A stretch of 64,000 bases of DNA from Lutimaribacter saemankumensis (GCF_900100005.1 NZ_FNEB01000007.1:62001-126000); one strand, 5' to 3'; positions 28,962 through 38,448 are shown, counted from the first letter of the stretch. Notes: generated from the sequence alone by a model not told the origin. Translations and numbers: made by a program.

Positions 28962-29399
28962 TTATCCCAGGCGATGCGCTATCTGGCGTAGGGCCAGCAG
29001 GTAGCCGTTCGTGCCGCAGCCCGCGATCACCCCGTCGGCACGGCCGGACACGTAGGAATGATGCCGGAACTCTTCGCGCTTGTGGATGTTCGAGATATGC
29101 ACTTCGATCACGGTGCCATCATACATGTTCAACGCATCGAGGATCGCCACCGACGTATGCGTGTAGGCGGCAGGATTGATCACGATCCCATCGGTGTGGC
29201 CACGCGCCTGCTGAATCCAGGTGACCAGTTCGCCTTCATCGTTGCTTTGCCGGAAATCGATGCTCAATGACAGCTCGCGGGCAAGGCCGACACAGGCGTT
29301 CTCGACATCCCTGAGCGTCTGTGCCCCGTAGATGTCGGGCTCCCGCGTGCCCAACAGGTTCAGGTTCGGTCCGTTGAGGATCAGGATATTCCGGCTCAT
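28962..29399 (-). CDS. aroQ: 3-dehydroquinate dehydratase, type II
   Basis: A 145-residue shikimate-pathway enzyme that dehydrates 3-dehydroquinate. The N-terminus reads [20 protein letters not shown] with the catalytic Tyr, the catalytic His is in [12 protein letters not shown] (about residue 101), and the substrate-binding loop is [20 protein letters not shown] start at the ATG before [10 protein letters not shown]; the frame opens three codons earlier. It is convergent with the acyl-CoA ligase gene, with 10 bases between stops. Confidence 0.95.
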   Translation of the reverse strand: MSRNILILNGPNLNLLGTREPDIYGAQTLRDVENACVGLARELSLSIDFRQSNDEGELVTWIQQARGHTDGIVINPAAYTHTSVAILDALNMYDGTVIEVHISNIHKREEFRHHSYVSGRADGVIAGCGTNGYLLALRQIAHRLG

Positions 29400-29480
29400 G
29401 CTGCACATGCCCCATAGCTGTTTCGCCCGCTGACGGGGCTTTGGCGCAGTATCGGGATTTGTGCATGTCCTGTCGAGGGG

Positions 29481-32066
29481 TCAGGCGCGGCCAACCATGT
29501 CGACCATTTCCGCGCGCGTCTGGGCCCAGATCGGGGCAAGATCCGCCAGCCCCTCGCGGAACGGGGCCTCTTCGCCCGATTTCCCCAACGCCTCGAGCTG
29601 ACCCAAACGGGAATGCAGGCTGGCAGCGCCCAGAACGGCGGCCGAACCGGCGATCTTGTGAAGGCGCGGCACAAGGTCGTCCACCGGCCGGGTTTCGCTG
29701 TCCCCGATTTCTTCGAGTGTCGCGTCGGTTTCGCGAATGAACCGGTCAAGCAGCTGGCCGGTCGCATCAGCGCCCAGATCCTGCATGAGTTCGCGCAGGC
29801 GCTGGTCATCGACGGCACCGATCTTCGCGGCCGGCCCCTGCGGTTCGGCATCGACCATGGCAAGCGGCGATTCCGGCGGTTCGGTCCCGCAGTAGCTGGC
29901 CAGCTTTGCCAACAGGTCGTTGCGTTCGATCGGTTTGCCGACGGTATCGTTCATTCCAGCCGCACCAAAGGCGCGGATTTCGTCGGGCAGGGCATGCGCC
30001 GTCACGGCCAGGATCGGCGTCTCGTGCGACGGTCCATCGCCATCCCTGATCATCCGGGTGGCCTGAACCCCGTCCATAATCGGCATCGAGATATCCATCA
30101 GGATGATGTCGAACCGCCGCATCTCGGCAATCCTGACACCTTCTTCGCCGTTCATCGCCTCGGTGACGTTGTGACCCTCGGCCAGCAGCATGTCGCGCAG
30201 GACGACACGGTTGATCTGGTTGTCTTCGACGATAAGTACGTCAAGCGCGCGGTTTATATGCGTGTAGCTGGCGGTCGTTTCGTCGGCATCGTGCAATTCG
30301 GCCCGTTCCAGCGGCAGACGTATCCAGAAGATGCTGCCTTCGCCTTCGATGCTGTCCACGCCGATCTGCCCACCCATCGCCTCGGTCAGGCGGCGTGAAA
30401 TGCCCAGCCCCAGGCCCGTGCCCTCGGCGCGCCGGCCATAGGTGCTGTCCAGGGTTTCGAAATCCCCGAAAATCCTGTCCAGCTCGGCTTCGGGAATGCC
30501 GATCCCGGTATCGACCACGCGGAATTCCAGCGCCTCGCCATCGCCGATTTCCAGCACCTCGCATTCCAGCGAAACCGATCCGTTTCGCGTGAACTTGATC
30601 GCGTTGCTGATCAGGTTCAGCAGAACCTGGCGCAGGCGCACCGGGTCACCGTTCATCGCGGGAACCGGGTCGGACAACCATTCATAGCCAAGCTGGTTGC
30701 TGTTCGCCTCGGCCACGCTGCGTTGCCCTTCGATCAGTTCATGAAGCAGGGAATCGGGATTGAACGCGGTATTCGCGATCAGGATCTTGCCCGCCTCGAA
30801 CTTGGAAATCTCCAGAACGTCATTGACGTGATGCATCAGCAACTGACCGGATGCGGACATGTTGTTCACATACGTTTTTTGCTGCGCATCGAGCCGCGTG
30901 TCGCGCAGCAGGCTGAGCGTGCCCAGCAACCCGTTCAGAGGTGTGCGCATTTCATGGCTCATCACTGCCAGGAACTCGGCTTTCGCGCGCTCGCCGGCAA
31001 GTGCCTTGTCGCGGGCCTCGACCAGCGACGCTTCGGTTTCGCGGCGCTCGGTGATGTCCCGCACGAATGCCACGAAAACCGGCCCATCCCGGTCTGCGAC
31101 GCGGTCAACCGAAAGCTCGACCGGGAAAAGCGCCCCCGACTTGCGGCGCGCTTCCATTTCCAGCCGTCCCGCCCCCACGATGCCCGATGCGCCGGTGCCG
31201 GCATAGGCCTCAAGCTCCCGATAGAACGCGGCCTTGCGGTACTCGGGCACCACCAGTTCGGCGATCTCTGCGCCAAGCGCCTCTTCGGCATCATAGCCGA
31301 ACATGTTTTCGGCGGCCCCGTTGAACGCGGAAATGCGGCCCTTGCTGTCGAACACGAGAACCGCGTCGAGCGACGTTTCAAAGATGCGCTGCAAGCGGGT
31401 TGCGGTATCGCGCTGCTGTGCTGCCTGCGCCTGCGCACGGCGCGAAAGCCGCATCAGGACCATCGCAAAGATCGACAGGATCAGAACCAGGCTGACGGCC
31501 GTTGCCGCCATCCGGTAAAGCGTGCCGGCCATGGCCTGCCGTTCGAACTCGGCCCGCTGGGCGAACACTATTCTTGCCGCTGTCGACAGTTCGGACATGA
31601 TGGGAAGAAGGGTCCGGGCACGATCAGCCAGGGCTGGCAGACCGGCCACCAGTTCAGCATCGGTCTGCGCCGCGCTGTTGGCGAGATCGTCGGCAAAAGC
31701 CGAAAGCTCTGCCATCGCGGGCGCGAACCTGGGATCGTCCTGCAAGGTTTCCGCCGCCAACTGATCCTCGAGCATGGCGATACCATCGCGGAACTCGGTT
31801 ACCCGGCTGCGCAGGATATCGACGGATTGCGCGGGCGCCGCCTGATCCGCCTCTGACAGAATGGCCAGGTCGAGCTCGGCGCGCGAGGCCGTCCATAAGG
31901 CGGTGGTTTCCCCGACCTGTGCGTTCAGCATTTCCAGTCGACGGTCCACATCCAGCGAAAGGCCGATCGCCGCGATGATCGCAAAGGCCAGGCCAACCCC
32001 CACCGCAAGGTGCTTTGTGCGCTGCTTGTTGTCCGTGGGTTCCGACTCGATCTGCTTTCTGAACAT
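29481..32066 (-). CDS. Hybrid sensor histidine kinase with PAS, receiver and Hpt domains
   Basis: An 861-residue membrane kinase. Order: membrane helix (21-40), periplasmic helical sensor (41-180), second helix (185-206), PAS domain (222-340), HisKA with His371 in MSHEMRTPLNG, HATPase_c (about 470-585, with NLISNAIKF and GTGLGLGISRRL), receiver (607-725, phospho-acceptor Asp658 in ILMDISMPIMDG), and Hpt (about 750-861, His803 in LHKIAGSAAVLG). Phosphate can therefore run His371 to Asp658 to His803 and on to a separate regulator. The divergent LuxR-type response regulator across a 418-base gap is the obvious partner, by inference. Confidence 0.92.
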   Translation of the reverse strand: MFRKQIESEPTDNKQRTKHLAVGVGLAFAIIAAIGLSLDVDRRLEMLNAQVGETTALWTASRAELDLAILSEADQAAPAQSVDILRSRVTEFRDGIAMLEDQLAAETLQDDPRFAPAMAELSAFADDLANSAAQTDAELVAGLPALADRARTLLPIMSELSTAARIVFAQRAEFERQAMAGTLYRMAATAVSLVLILSIFAMVLMRLSRRAQAQAAQQRDTATRLQRIFETSLDAVLVFDSKGRISAFNGAAENMFGYDAEEALGAEIAELVVPEYRKAAFYRELEAYAGTGASGIVGAGRLEMEARRKSGALFPVELSVDRVADRDGPVFVAFVRDITERRETEASLVEARDKALAGERAKAEFLAVMSHEMRTPLNGLLGTLSLLRDTRLDAQQKTYVNNMSASGQLLMHHVNDVLEISKFEAGKILIANTAFNPDSLLHELIEGQRSVAEANSNQLGYEWLSDPVPAMNGDPVRLRQVLLNLISNAIKFTRNGSVSLECEVLEIGDGEALEFRVVDTGIGIPEAELDRIFGDFETLDSTYGRRAEGTGLGLGISRRLTEAMGGQIGVDSIEGEGSIFWIRLPLERAELHDADETTASYTHINRALDVLIVEDNQINRVVLRDMLLAEGHNVTEAMNGEEGVRIAEMRRFDIILMDISMPIMDGVQATRMIRDGDGPSHETPILAVTAHALPDEIRAFGAAGMNDTVGKPIERNDLLAKLASYCGTEPPESPLAMVDAEPQGPAAKIGAVDDQRLRELMQDLGADATGQLLDRFIRETDATLEEIGDSETRPVDDLVPRLHKIAGSAAVLGAASLHSRLGQLEALGKSGEEAPFREGLADLAPIWAQTRAEMVDMVGRA

Positions 32067-32484
32067 CGTATTGCCTGTATAGCCTCTGGGTGTTGTCTGC
32101 GGCTTGTGTCCGCTTATGCCCGTCCGCCGATGCAGCCTGCCGGAGGGAACGGCAGGGTGCGCTGGCGGTCGTTTTACGTCCGGGCGACACGCGTCATTCG
32201 GGCTGTTTTCACCTTAACCGGGATACCGAAGGCCAGAATAAACGCGACCGGGGCAATCCGCCGAGTCTGTCATCGGGCTAGTCACATATCCCAACGGATA
32301 GGCGGGGCTGATCCATCGGATATGTGCGCTGAAAATTACAAACAATCGCCACAACTTTGCCATGACCGTTAGCCAATATGGATAGTGGAGAGATCGGCCC
32401 GGAATGGGCCGTATGGCAGGAAAAGAAACAAATAGCAGACAGCGGCGGGGTCATAGGCCGGTACCACGCCAGAGGACAACTAGG
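32067..32484. other. Long divergent intergenic region between kinase and response regulator
   Basis: This 418-base gap contains no convincing gene; the frame open from 32404 is an in-frame upstream extension of the response regulator. It holds a hairpin CCTGCCG-GAGGGAA-CGGCAGG near 32137-32157, and a symmetric block at 32283-32326: CACATATCC pairs perfectly with GGATATGTG, and inside it lie two smaller palindromes, ATCC-CAAC-GGAT (32288-32299) and ATCC-ATC-GGAT (32311-32321). The region from 32325 to 32380 is AT-richer and is a likely promoter zone for the regulator gene. Confidence 0.5.
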
Positions 32485-33099
32485 ATGAAAATTCTCATCG
32501 CGGACGACCACGACCTGTTGCGTGACACGCTGGTCATGTTCCTTGAGTCGCAGGGCGATATCGAAACCATTTGTGCCCGCGATCTTTCCGAGGCGCAGGA
32601 CATCCTGAAAAAGGATGACCGTTTCGACCTCGTTCTGCTCGATTTCAACATGCCCGGCATGAACGGCCTCGCCGGCATGGAGTTGGTCATGAAAGCGTAC
32701 CCCCATGTCAGCGTCGCGCTGATGTCGGGCGTCGCAACGAAATCCATTGCGGAAAAGGCGCTCGCGGCAGGGGCCGCCGGCTTCTTGCCCAAGACGCTTT
32801 CGGCCAAGTCGCTGATCAACGCGGTCAAGTTCATGGCGATGGGCGAACAATACGCGCCGCTCGATTTCATGACCGCAGATGAAGAAACCCCGCAGAACGA
32901 AATGGCGGAAAAGCTGTCACGCCGCGAGCTTCAGGTTCTGGAAGGGCTGACACAAGGCAAGTCGAACAAGGAAATCGCCCGCGATCTCGACGTGCAGGAA
33001 CCAACGGTCAAGCTGCACATGAAAACCCTTTACCGCAAGATCGGCGCATCGAACCGGACGCAGGCCGCGCTGCTTGCGCGCGATGCCGGGCTTTTCTGA
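32485..33099 (+). CDS. LuxR/NarL-family response regulator
   Basis: A 204-residue two-domain regulator. The receiver domain (1-118) has the acidic pocket ADDHD, phospho-acceptor Asp in LVLLDFNMPGMNG (about residue 53) and the conserved Lys in GFLPKTLS. The DNA-binding domain (about 140-204) reads LSRRELQVLEGLTQGKSNKE and ends with the recognition helix of EPTVKLHMKTLYRKIGA. I start at the ATG before KILIADDHD; the frame continues 27 codons upstream without homology. It is divergent from the hybrid kinase and probably takes phosphate from its Hpt domain. Confidence 0.92.
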   Translation: MKILIADDHDLLRDTLVMFLESQGDIETICARDLSEAQDILKKDDRFDLVLLDFNMPGMNGLAGMELVMKAYPHVSVALMSGVATKSIAEKALAAGAAGFLPKTLSAKSLINAVKFMAMGEQYAPLDFMTADEETPQNEMAEKLSRRELQVLEGLTQGKSNKEIARDLDVQEPTVKLHMKTLYRKIGASNRTQAALLARDAGLF

Positions 33100-33128
33100 T
33101 ACGTCACCCTTCCCCGGAAAACGCTTTT

Positions 33129-33155
33129 TGCGCCGCGCATTGCGCGGCGCATTTT
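33129..33155 (+). terminator. Terminator of the LuxR-type regulator
   Basis: A perfect 10-base stem TGCGCCGCGC (33129-33138) / GCGCGGCGCA (33142-33151) with ATT loop is followed by TTTT, 30 bases after the stop. The T-run touches the stop codon of the convergent msrA. Confidence 0.85.
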
Positions 33156-33664
33156 CATTCGGCGGCGTTGCGCTTGGGCAATACCCAATCGAGGCGCGGG
33201 AAATGGCAGGTATACCCGTTCGGAAACCGTTCCAGATAATCCTGGTGCTCGGGCTCGGCCTCCCAGAAATCGCCAACCGGCTCCACTTCGGTAACGACCT
33301 TGCCCGGCCATAGACCGCTGGCTTCAACGTCGCGGATCGTTTCCAAGGCAACCTGTTTCTGATCCTCGTCCACGAAGTATATGGCCGAGCGATAGCTCAT
33401 CCCGACGTCGTTGCCCTGGCGATTGATGGTTGTCGGGTCATGAATCTGAAAGAAATACTCCAGAATGCGGCGGTAGCTGATGCGCGACGGGTCAAAGATG
33501 ATTTCGATCCCTTCGGCATGCGTGCCGTGATTGCGGTAGGTCGCGTTCGGCACGTCCCCGCCGGTGTAACCGACGCGGGTTCGCAACACTCCGGGCATCT
33601 TGCGGATCAAATCCTGCATGCCCCAGAAGCAGCCGCCCGCCAGTACTGCGCGTTCTTCAGCCAT
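33155..33664 (-). CDS. msrA: Peptide-methionine (S)-S-oxide reductase
   Basis: A 169-residue enzyme repairing the S epimer of methionine sulfoxide. The catalytic Cys is in [11 protein letters not shown] near residue 11. Other blocks are [20 protein letters not shown] and [18 protein letters not shown]. The start is the ATG before [10 protein letters not shown]; it overlaps the msrB stop (TGATG), so upstream extensions of the frame inside msrB are not real. With msrB it covers both methionine sulfoxide isomers. Confidence 0.95.
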   Translation of the reverse strand: MAEERAVLAGGCFWGMQDLIRKMPGVLRTRVGYTGGDVPNATYRNHGTHAEGIEIIFDPSRISYRRILEYFFQIHDPTTINRQGNDVGMSYRSAIYFVDEDQKQVALETIRDVEASGLWPGKVVTEVEPVGDFWEAEPEHQDYLERFPNGYTCHFPRLDWVLPKRNAAE

Positions 33665-34110
33665 CAGATATCCTCCACTTGTTCGATGTATGCGCCATAG
33701 CCCTCGGCTTCCATGTCGTCGCGATGGATGAACCGCAGGCTGGCCGAGTTGATGCAATACCGCAAACCGCCACGGTCGCGCGGTCCATCGGGGAACACAT
33801 GGCCCAGGTGGCTGTCCCCATGCTTTGAACGCACTTCGACGCGCACCATGCCGTGGCTGGTGTCGGTCAGTTCGACGACATTTTCAGGTTCGATCGGTTT
33901 GACGAAACTCGGCCATCCGCAGCCGGACTCATACTTTGCGGCCGATGCGAAAAGCGGTTCGCCCGAAACGATATCGACATAGATGCCGGGCTCTTTGTTG
34001 CCAAGGTACTTGCCGGTCCCTGGCCGTTCGGTTCCGTTTTCCTGAGTCACCCAGAATTCCTCGGGCGATAAAGCGGCGATGGCATCAGGTGATCTGTGGT
34101 ACTTGGTCAT
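33664..34110 (-). CDS. msrB: Peptide-methionine (R)-S-oxide reductase
   Basis: A 148-residue enzyme repairing the R epimer of methionine sulfoxide. The catalytic Cys is in [13 protein letters not shown] near the C-terminus, with CGWPSF and [11 protein letters not shown] as other blocks. The two CxxC pairs that bind zinc in many MsrBs are absent: the segment reads HGDSHLGH and there is no Cys pair, so this is the zinc-free form. The ATG follows GGAGGG. The frame is open far upstream, but that part overlaps other sequence without homology. Confidence 0.93.
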   Translation of the reverse strand: MTKYHRSPDAIAALSPEEFWVTQENGTERPGTGKYLGNKEPGIYVDIVSGEPLFASAAKYESGCGWPSFVKPIEPENVVELTDTSHGMVRVEVRSKHGDSHLGHVFPDGPRDRGGLRYCINSASLRFIHRDDMEAEGYGAYIEQVEDI

Positions 34111-34196
34111 TCCGGCCCTCCGATCCTGTTCGCAATACAGTAAATGGTGTGAATAGGCGGAATTCAAACCCGTTTCGCACCTGAATGACGAAGGTT

Positions 34197-34703
34197 TTAC
34201 CGTCCGCCCCGATGGATGAATTCCGGCGGCCGGACCTTGATCGCCCACTCCATTTGCGCGTCCGTTTCGATCGCGCAGGGGCGCACATGGCGCAGCCGGT
34301 CCAGCGCGCGGGCAGGGGCCTCGCCCGCTTCGATCATCAGCCGCAGGGCGATCATGCCGGATCGTCCGCAGCCGCCCATGCAATGCACCAGAACCCGCCC
34401 GCCCCCGCGCAGCGCCGCAAGCGCAATCTGGCTGGTGTCGTCCCATTTGCGCGCCGTGGCCGCGTCGGGCACGCCGAAATCGGGAATGGGCAGATGCACC
34501 CAGCGGCTCCCCCTGTCCTGCATGTCCTGGCCCAGGGTTTCGGCGCCTTCGGCCACCAGTTCCGGCTGGGTGGCCAGCGATACCACCAGCGAAGGGCGCC
34601 ACTCGTGCAGGTGCTCGATATCCTCGGCATAGCTGCCGCCGCGCCCCGGCAACGGGCAAATGGCCAGAATCCCGCCTGCGACGGGCAGGGCATGGATCAC
34701 CAT
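34197..34703 (-). CDS. Dual-specificity/tyrosine phosphatase-like protein
   Basis: A protein of about 168 residues with the Cys-based phosphatase signature [11 protein letters not shown] (Cys108, Arg114). A likely general acid lies in PIPDFGVPD (about residues 72-80), at the right distance. The opening [12 protein letters not shown]-like stretch ([20 protein letters not shown]) resembles phosphatases related to cyclin-dependent kinase inhibitor 3 and KAP-type proteins. It could act on phosphotyrosine, phosphoinositides or RNA 5' phosphates; the substrate is unknown. The start is chosen at 34703 so as not to overlap the upstream metallopeptidase; an ATG at 34766 is also in frame. Confidence 0.75.
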   Translation of the reverse strand: MVIHALPVAGGILAICPLPGRGGSYAEDIEHLHEWRPSLVVSLATQPELVAEGAETLGQDMQDRGSRWVHLPIPDFGVPDAATARKWDDTSQIALAALRGGGRVLVHCMGGCGRSGMIALRLMIEAGEAPARALDRLRHVRPCAIETDAQMEWAIKVRPPEFIHRGGR

Positions 34704-34713
34704 CTGGCTCACG

Positions 34714-35553
34714 TCAGAGCCTTTCTGCACCGAAGGTGTCGCACTGCCTGAGATCGCCGTTTTCATATCCCCGCGCGAACCAGCGCGCGCGCTGCGCGCT
34801 GGTGCCGTGTGTAAAGGTATGCGGCTGCGGCACGCGGCCCGCACGTTTCTGCAGCAGGTCGTCACCGATCATCCGCGCGGCGTTCAGGGCCTCTTCGATG
34901 TCGCCCGGCTCCAACAATCCGTCGACCGCGCGCGCCCAGACGCCCGAGAGGCAATCGGCCTGCAACTCCAGCCGGACGGTCAGCGCGTTGGCTTGCGTCT
35001 GGCCAACGGCTTGCCGCCGCTCGTTCACCTGCCCCAGAATGCCCAGTTCGTTCTGGACGTGGTGGGCGATCTCATGGGCGATGACATAGGCCGCAGCGAA
35101 ATCGCCGCGCGCACCCAGGCGTTGTGACAGTGTGGCAAAGAACTCGGTATCCAGATACGCCTTGCGGTCGGCGGGGCAGTAAAACGGCCCGGTCGCGCCG
35201 CTGGCATTGCCGCAGGGCGATTGCGTGATCCCGGAATACAGCACCAGGATGGGCGGCGTGTAATCGCGCCCCAACTGGGCGGGAAACACCTGCCCCCAGA
35301 CCTCTTCGGTGGTGGCCAGAACGCGCGAGGAAAACTCGGCCGCGCGCTGTTCCTCGGCGGTCAGCTCGCGCGGGGCTGATTGGGTGACCGGTGCCTGCCC
35401 TTGCAACAGCGGGGTGACGTCGATCCCGGCGAAATAGCCCAGGGCAAGAATGACCAGCAGGCCGATACCGCCTATGCCGCCGGCCCGCGTGGCACCGCCG
35501 GAACGGCGGCGGTCCTCGATGTTGCGGCTGCCGCGTACACCTTTCAAACGCAT
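34714..35553 (-). CDS. YpfJ-family neutral zinc metallopeptidase
   Basis: A 279-residue protein of the YpfJ (putative neutral zinc metallopeptidase) family. A short basic N-terminus (GSRNIEDRRR) is followed by one membrane helix (IGGIGLLVILALGYFAGI, about residues 27-45) and a periplasmic domain holding the zinc motif HEIAHHVQ, with the family blocks TPPILVLYSG, FYCPADRKAYLD and LELQADCLSGVWA. Its physiological role is not known. The ATG before RLKGVRGS has a GGGGGGAT site; seven upstream codons are in frame. It is first in a minus-strand run with the phosphatase, msrB and msrA. Confidence 0.9.
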   Translation of the reverse strand: MRLKGVRGSRNIEDRRRSGGATRAGGIGGIGLLVILALGYFAGIDVTPLLQGQAPVTQSAPRELTAEEQRAAEFSSRVLATTEEVWGQVFPAQLGRDYTPPILVLYSGITQSPCGNASGATGPFYCPADRKAYLDTEFFATLSQRLGARGDFAAAYVIAHEIAHHVQNELGILGQVNERRQAVGQTQANALTVRLELQADCLSGVWARAVDGLLEPGDIEEALNAARMIGDDLLQKRAGRVPQPHTFTHGTSAQRARWFARGYENGDLRQCDTFGAERL

Positions 35554-35677
35554 CGTATCCCCCCATACTGGCAACGCGGAAAAGGGTGCCGCGCCCTGCG
35601 TCGAAAAGCAAGCTTGATGGATGCGCCCGGCCCTGTCATCGAAAAGGCTGACGTCCGCAATTGCTCCGAGGTTTGAA

Positions 35678-36592
35678 ATGCGCCTGATCCTTGCCCTGAC
35701 CCTGACGATGATAACGGCGGCGGGTCTGCGCGCCGAACCGGTACTGTCGGTGACCGAGATCGCGCCCGACGCCTATGCCATCGTCGGCCCATTCGGGCAG
35801 CGCAGCCCGGAAAACCTGGGTAACAATGCCACGTTCGGCCTTGTCGTCACGGACGAAGGCGCCGTCCTGATAGATGCCGGTGGCAGCGCCCGCGGGGCGG
35901 CGGACCTGGAATCCGCGGTCCGATCGGTCACCGATCAGCCCGTGCGCTATGTCATCAACACGGGCGGGCAGGACCACCGCTGGATCGGCAACGCCTATTG
36001 GAAGGCCAAGGGTGCCACAATCATTGCGTCGCAGGCTGCCGTGGACGATCAGAAGGCCCGCGCCTCTATGCAGCAGACAATGCTGTCGACGCTTCTGGGG
36101 GATGCTTTTGCGGGCACCGAACCGGCATATGCCGACATAACGTTCGACAGCGATTACACCCTTACCCTTGGTGGCACGACGCTGGAAATCCGGCATGCCG
36201 GGCCGGCCCATACACCGGGCGACAGCTTTGTCTGGCACAGCGCGGCGGGCACGGTCTTTGCCGGGGATATCGTTTATGTCGGGCGTGTGCTGGGAGTTAT
36301 GGAGTTTTCGTCGTCGGCACATTGGCTCGATGCCTTCGATGCGATGGCCGCTCTGGAACCGGCCCATGTCGTTCCGGGCCATGGGCCTGCGACCGACCTT
36401 GCCACGGCCACCCGAGACACGCGCGATTACCTGTCCAACCTGCGCGACAGGATCGCCGCGTATATTGATGCAGGCGGCGACATCATCGGATCGGTCGAGG
36501 TCGATCAATCCGCCTTCGTATATCTGTCCGAGTTCGACCAACTTGCCCGGCGCAACGCGCAGGAGGTGTTCAGCCAGATGGAATGGGAATAG
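35678..36592 (+). CDS. MBL-fold metallo-hydrolase-like protein with altered metal site
   Basis: A 304-residue secreted protein: signal peptide (1-19, ending LRA), then a metallo-beta-lactamase fold similar to the quinoprotein-relay/SoxH type hydrolases. The usual HxHxDH metal motif is replaced by GGQDH (residues 96-100 in VINTGGQDHRWIGN), so the first two His are missing. His178 (HAGPAHTPGD), Asp197 (FAGDIVYVG) and His235 (VPGHG) remain, enough for one metal site at most. Function is unknown. I start at the ATG before RLILALT because it gives a proper signal peptide. Confidence 0.75.
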   Translation: MRLILALTLTMITAAGLRAEPVLSVTEIAPDAYAIVGPFGQRSPENLGNNATFGLVVTDEGAVLIDAGGSARGAADLESAVRSVTDQPVRYVINTGGQDHRWIGNAYWKAKGATIIASQAAVDDQKARASMQQTMLSTLLGDAFAGTEPAYADITFDSDYTLTLGGTTLEIRHAGPAHTPGDSFVWHSAAGTVFAGDIVYVGRVLGVMEFSSSAHWLDAFDAMAALEPAHVVPGHGPATDLATATRDTRDYLSNLRDRIAAYIDAGGDIIGSVEVDQSAFVYLSEFDQLARRNAQEVFSQMEWE

Positions 36593-36667
36593 GCGCTAAC
36601 AGTGGACCTTGCCCCGCGCGACGCTTAGTTTGGCAAAAGCCCCGAATCCGCGAACCAGAAGGCAGGC

Positions 36668-38437
36668 ATGAGCGACACAGCCCAAAAACCCTATCAGGTG
36701 CTGGCCCGGAAATACCGGCCCGAAACCTTTGCCGATCTCGTTGGCCAGGATGCGATGGTGCGCACGCTGAAGAACGCGTTCGAAGCCGACCGGATCGCGC
36801 AGGCCTTTATCATGACCGGCATTCGCGGCACCGGTAAGACCACGACGGCGCGGATCATCGCCAAGGGCATGAACTGCATCGGCCCAGATGGCAACGGTGG
36901 CCCTACCACCGACCCGTGCGGGCAGTGCGAACACTGCGTGGCCATCATGGAAGGCCGCCATGTCGACGTCATGGAAATGGACGCTGCCAGCCGCACAGGC
37001 GTAGGCGACATTCGCGAAATCATCGACAGCGTGCATTACCGGGCCGCATCGGCGCGCTACAAGATCTACATCATCGACGAGGTTCACATGCTGTCGACCA
37101 GCGCATTCAACGCGCTGCTCAAGACGCTGGAAGAGCCGCCCGCACATGTGAAATTCATCTTCGCGACGACCGAGATCCGCAAGGTGCCCGTGACCGTGCT
37201 GTCGCGTTGCCAGCGTTTCGACCTGCGCCGAATCGAACCCGAAGTCATGATGGGCCTGCTGCGCAAGATCGCAACCAGCGAAGGCGCCGAGATCGCCGAG
37301 GACGCGCTTGCGCTTATCACGCGCGCCGCCGAAGGCTCGGCACGGGATGCGACCTCGCTGCTGGATCAGGCGATATCCCATGGTGCCGGGGAAACCACGG
37401 CGGAACAGGTCCGGGCGATGCTTGGTCTCGCGGATCGCGGACGGGTCATGGATTTGTTCGACATGATCATGAAAGGCGATGCCGCCGGCGCCATCTCCGA
37501 ACTCGGTGCGCAATATGCCGATGGTGCCGACCCGCTGGCCGTGCTGCGTGACCTTGCGGAAATCACCCACTGGATATCCGTCGTCAAGATCACGCCGGAA
37601 GCAGCCGAAGACCCCACAGTCAGCCCCGATGAACGCGCCCGCGGACAGCAGATGGCGGAATCTCTGCCAATGCGTGTTCTCAGCCGGACGTGGCAGATGC
37701 TGCTGAAGGCGCTGGAAGAGGTGGCCGCAGCCCCCAATTCGATGATGGCCGCTGAAATGGCCGTGATCAGGCTGACCCATGTCGCCGAACTGCCCAGCCC
37801 GGAAGAGCTTGTTCGCAAGCTCAAGGACACACCGCCGCCGCCGGCGCCGGGGCCTGGCGGTCCGGCACCATCCGCGGGCTCCGGCAGTGCGACGACCGAT
37901 GCGCGCGGGGCACCCGCACCGACGCATAACGGCGGGTCAGGGCCGCATGCCCGCGGCGGTGCGCCGGTCGTGGCGGTCGTGCAAGATGTCGAACAGGCGC
38001 TCGCCCGCTATCCGACCTTCGACCATGTGGTCGAACTGATCCGCGCCAATCGCGACGTCAAGCTTCTGGTCGAAGTGGAAACGGGCGTAAGGCTTGCCAA
38101 TTTCCGCCCCGGACGGATCGAATTCGTGCCGGCCGAGGCAGCGCCGCAGGATCTGGCGCAGCGCCTTGGCAGCGCTCTCCAGCGCTGGACGGGCAACCGC
38201 TGGGCGGTGACGCTGGTCAACGAAGGCGGCGGCGAAACCATCGCCGAAAAACGCGATGCGGCCGAACTGGAACTGAAGAAAAAGGCCGAGGCGCATCCGC
38301 TGGTGCAGGCCGTTCTCGAAAAATTTCCGACGGCCCGCATCACCGCCATACGCACACCGGAAGAACAGGCGGCAGAGGCCCAGGCGGATGCCCTGGCCGA
38401 AGTCGAAGACGAGTGGGATCCCTTCGAGGAAGACTGA
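36668..38437 (+). CDS. dnaX: DNA polymerase III subunits gamma and tau
   Basis: A 589-residue clamp-loader ATPase that loads the beta clamp and couples the replicase. It starts PYQVLARKYRPETFADLVGQ. Walker A is GIRGTGKTTTARI (about residue 50), the zinc module is CGQCEHC with an earlier Cys, Walker B is IIDEVHMLS and the SRC box is LSRCQRFDLRR. After residue 380 comes a Pro/Gly-rich linker and a C-terminal tau-like domain. ybaB and recR follow, the classical arrangement. I see no obvious slippery frameshift signal. Confidence 0.96.
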   Translation: MSDTAQKPYQVLARKYRPETFADLVGQDAMVRTLKNAFEADRIAQAFIMTGIRGTGKTTTARIIAKGMNCIGPDGNGGPTTDPCGQCEHCVAIMEGRHVDVMEMDAASRTGVGDIREIIDSVHYRAASARYKIYIIDEVHMLSTSAFNALLKTLEEPPAHVKFIFATTEIRKVPVTVLSRCQRFDLRRIEPEVMMGLLRKIATSEGAEIAEDALALITRAAEGSARDATSLLDQAISHGAGETTAEQVRAMLGLADRGRVMDLFDMIMKGDAAGAISELGAQYADGADPLAVLRDLAEITHWISVVKITPEAAEDPTVSPDERARGQQMAESLPMRVLSRTWQMLLKALEEVAAAPNSMMAAEMAVIRLTHVAELPSPEELVRKLKDTPPPPAPGPGGPAPSAGSGSATTDARGAPAPTHNGGSGPHARGGAPVVAVVQDVEQALARYPTFDHVVELIRANRDVKLLVEVETGVRLANFRPGRIEFVPAEAAPQDLAQRLGSALQRWTGNRWAVTLVNEGGGETIAEKRDAAELELKKKAEAHPLVQAVLEKFPTARITAIRTPEEQAAEAQADALAEVEDEWDPFEED

Positions 38438-38448
38438 GCCTTCCCCGG

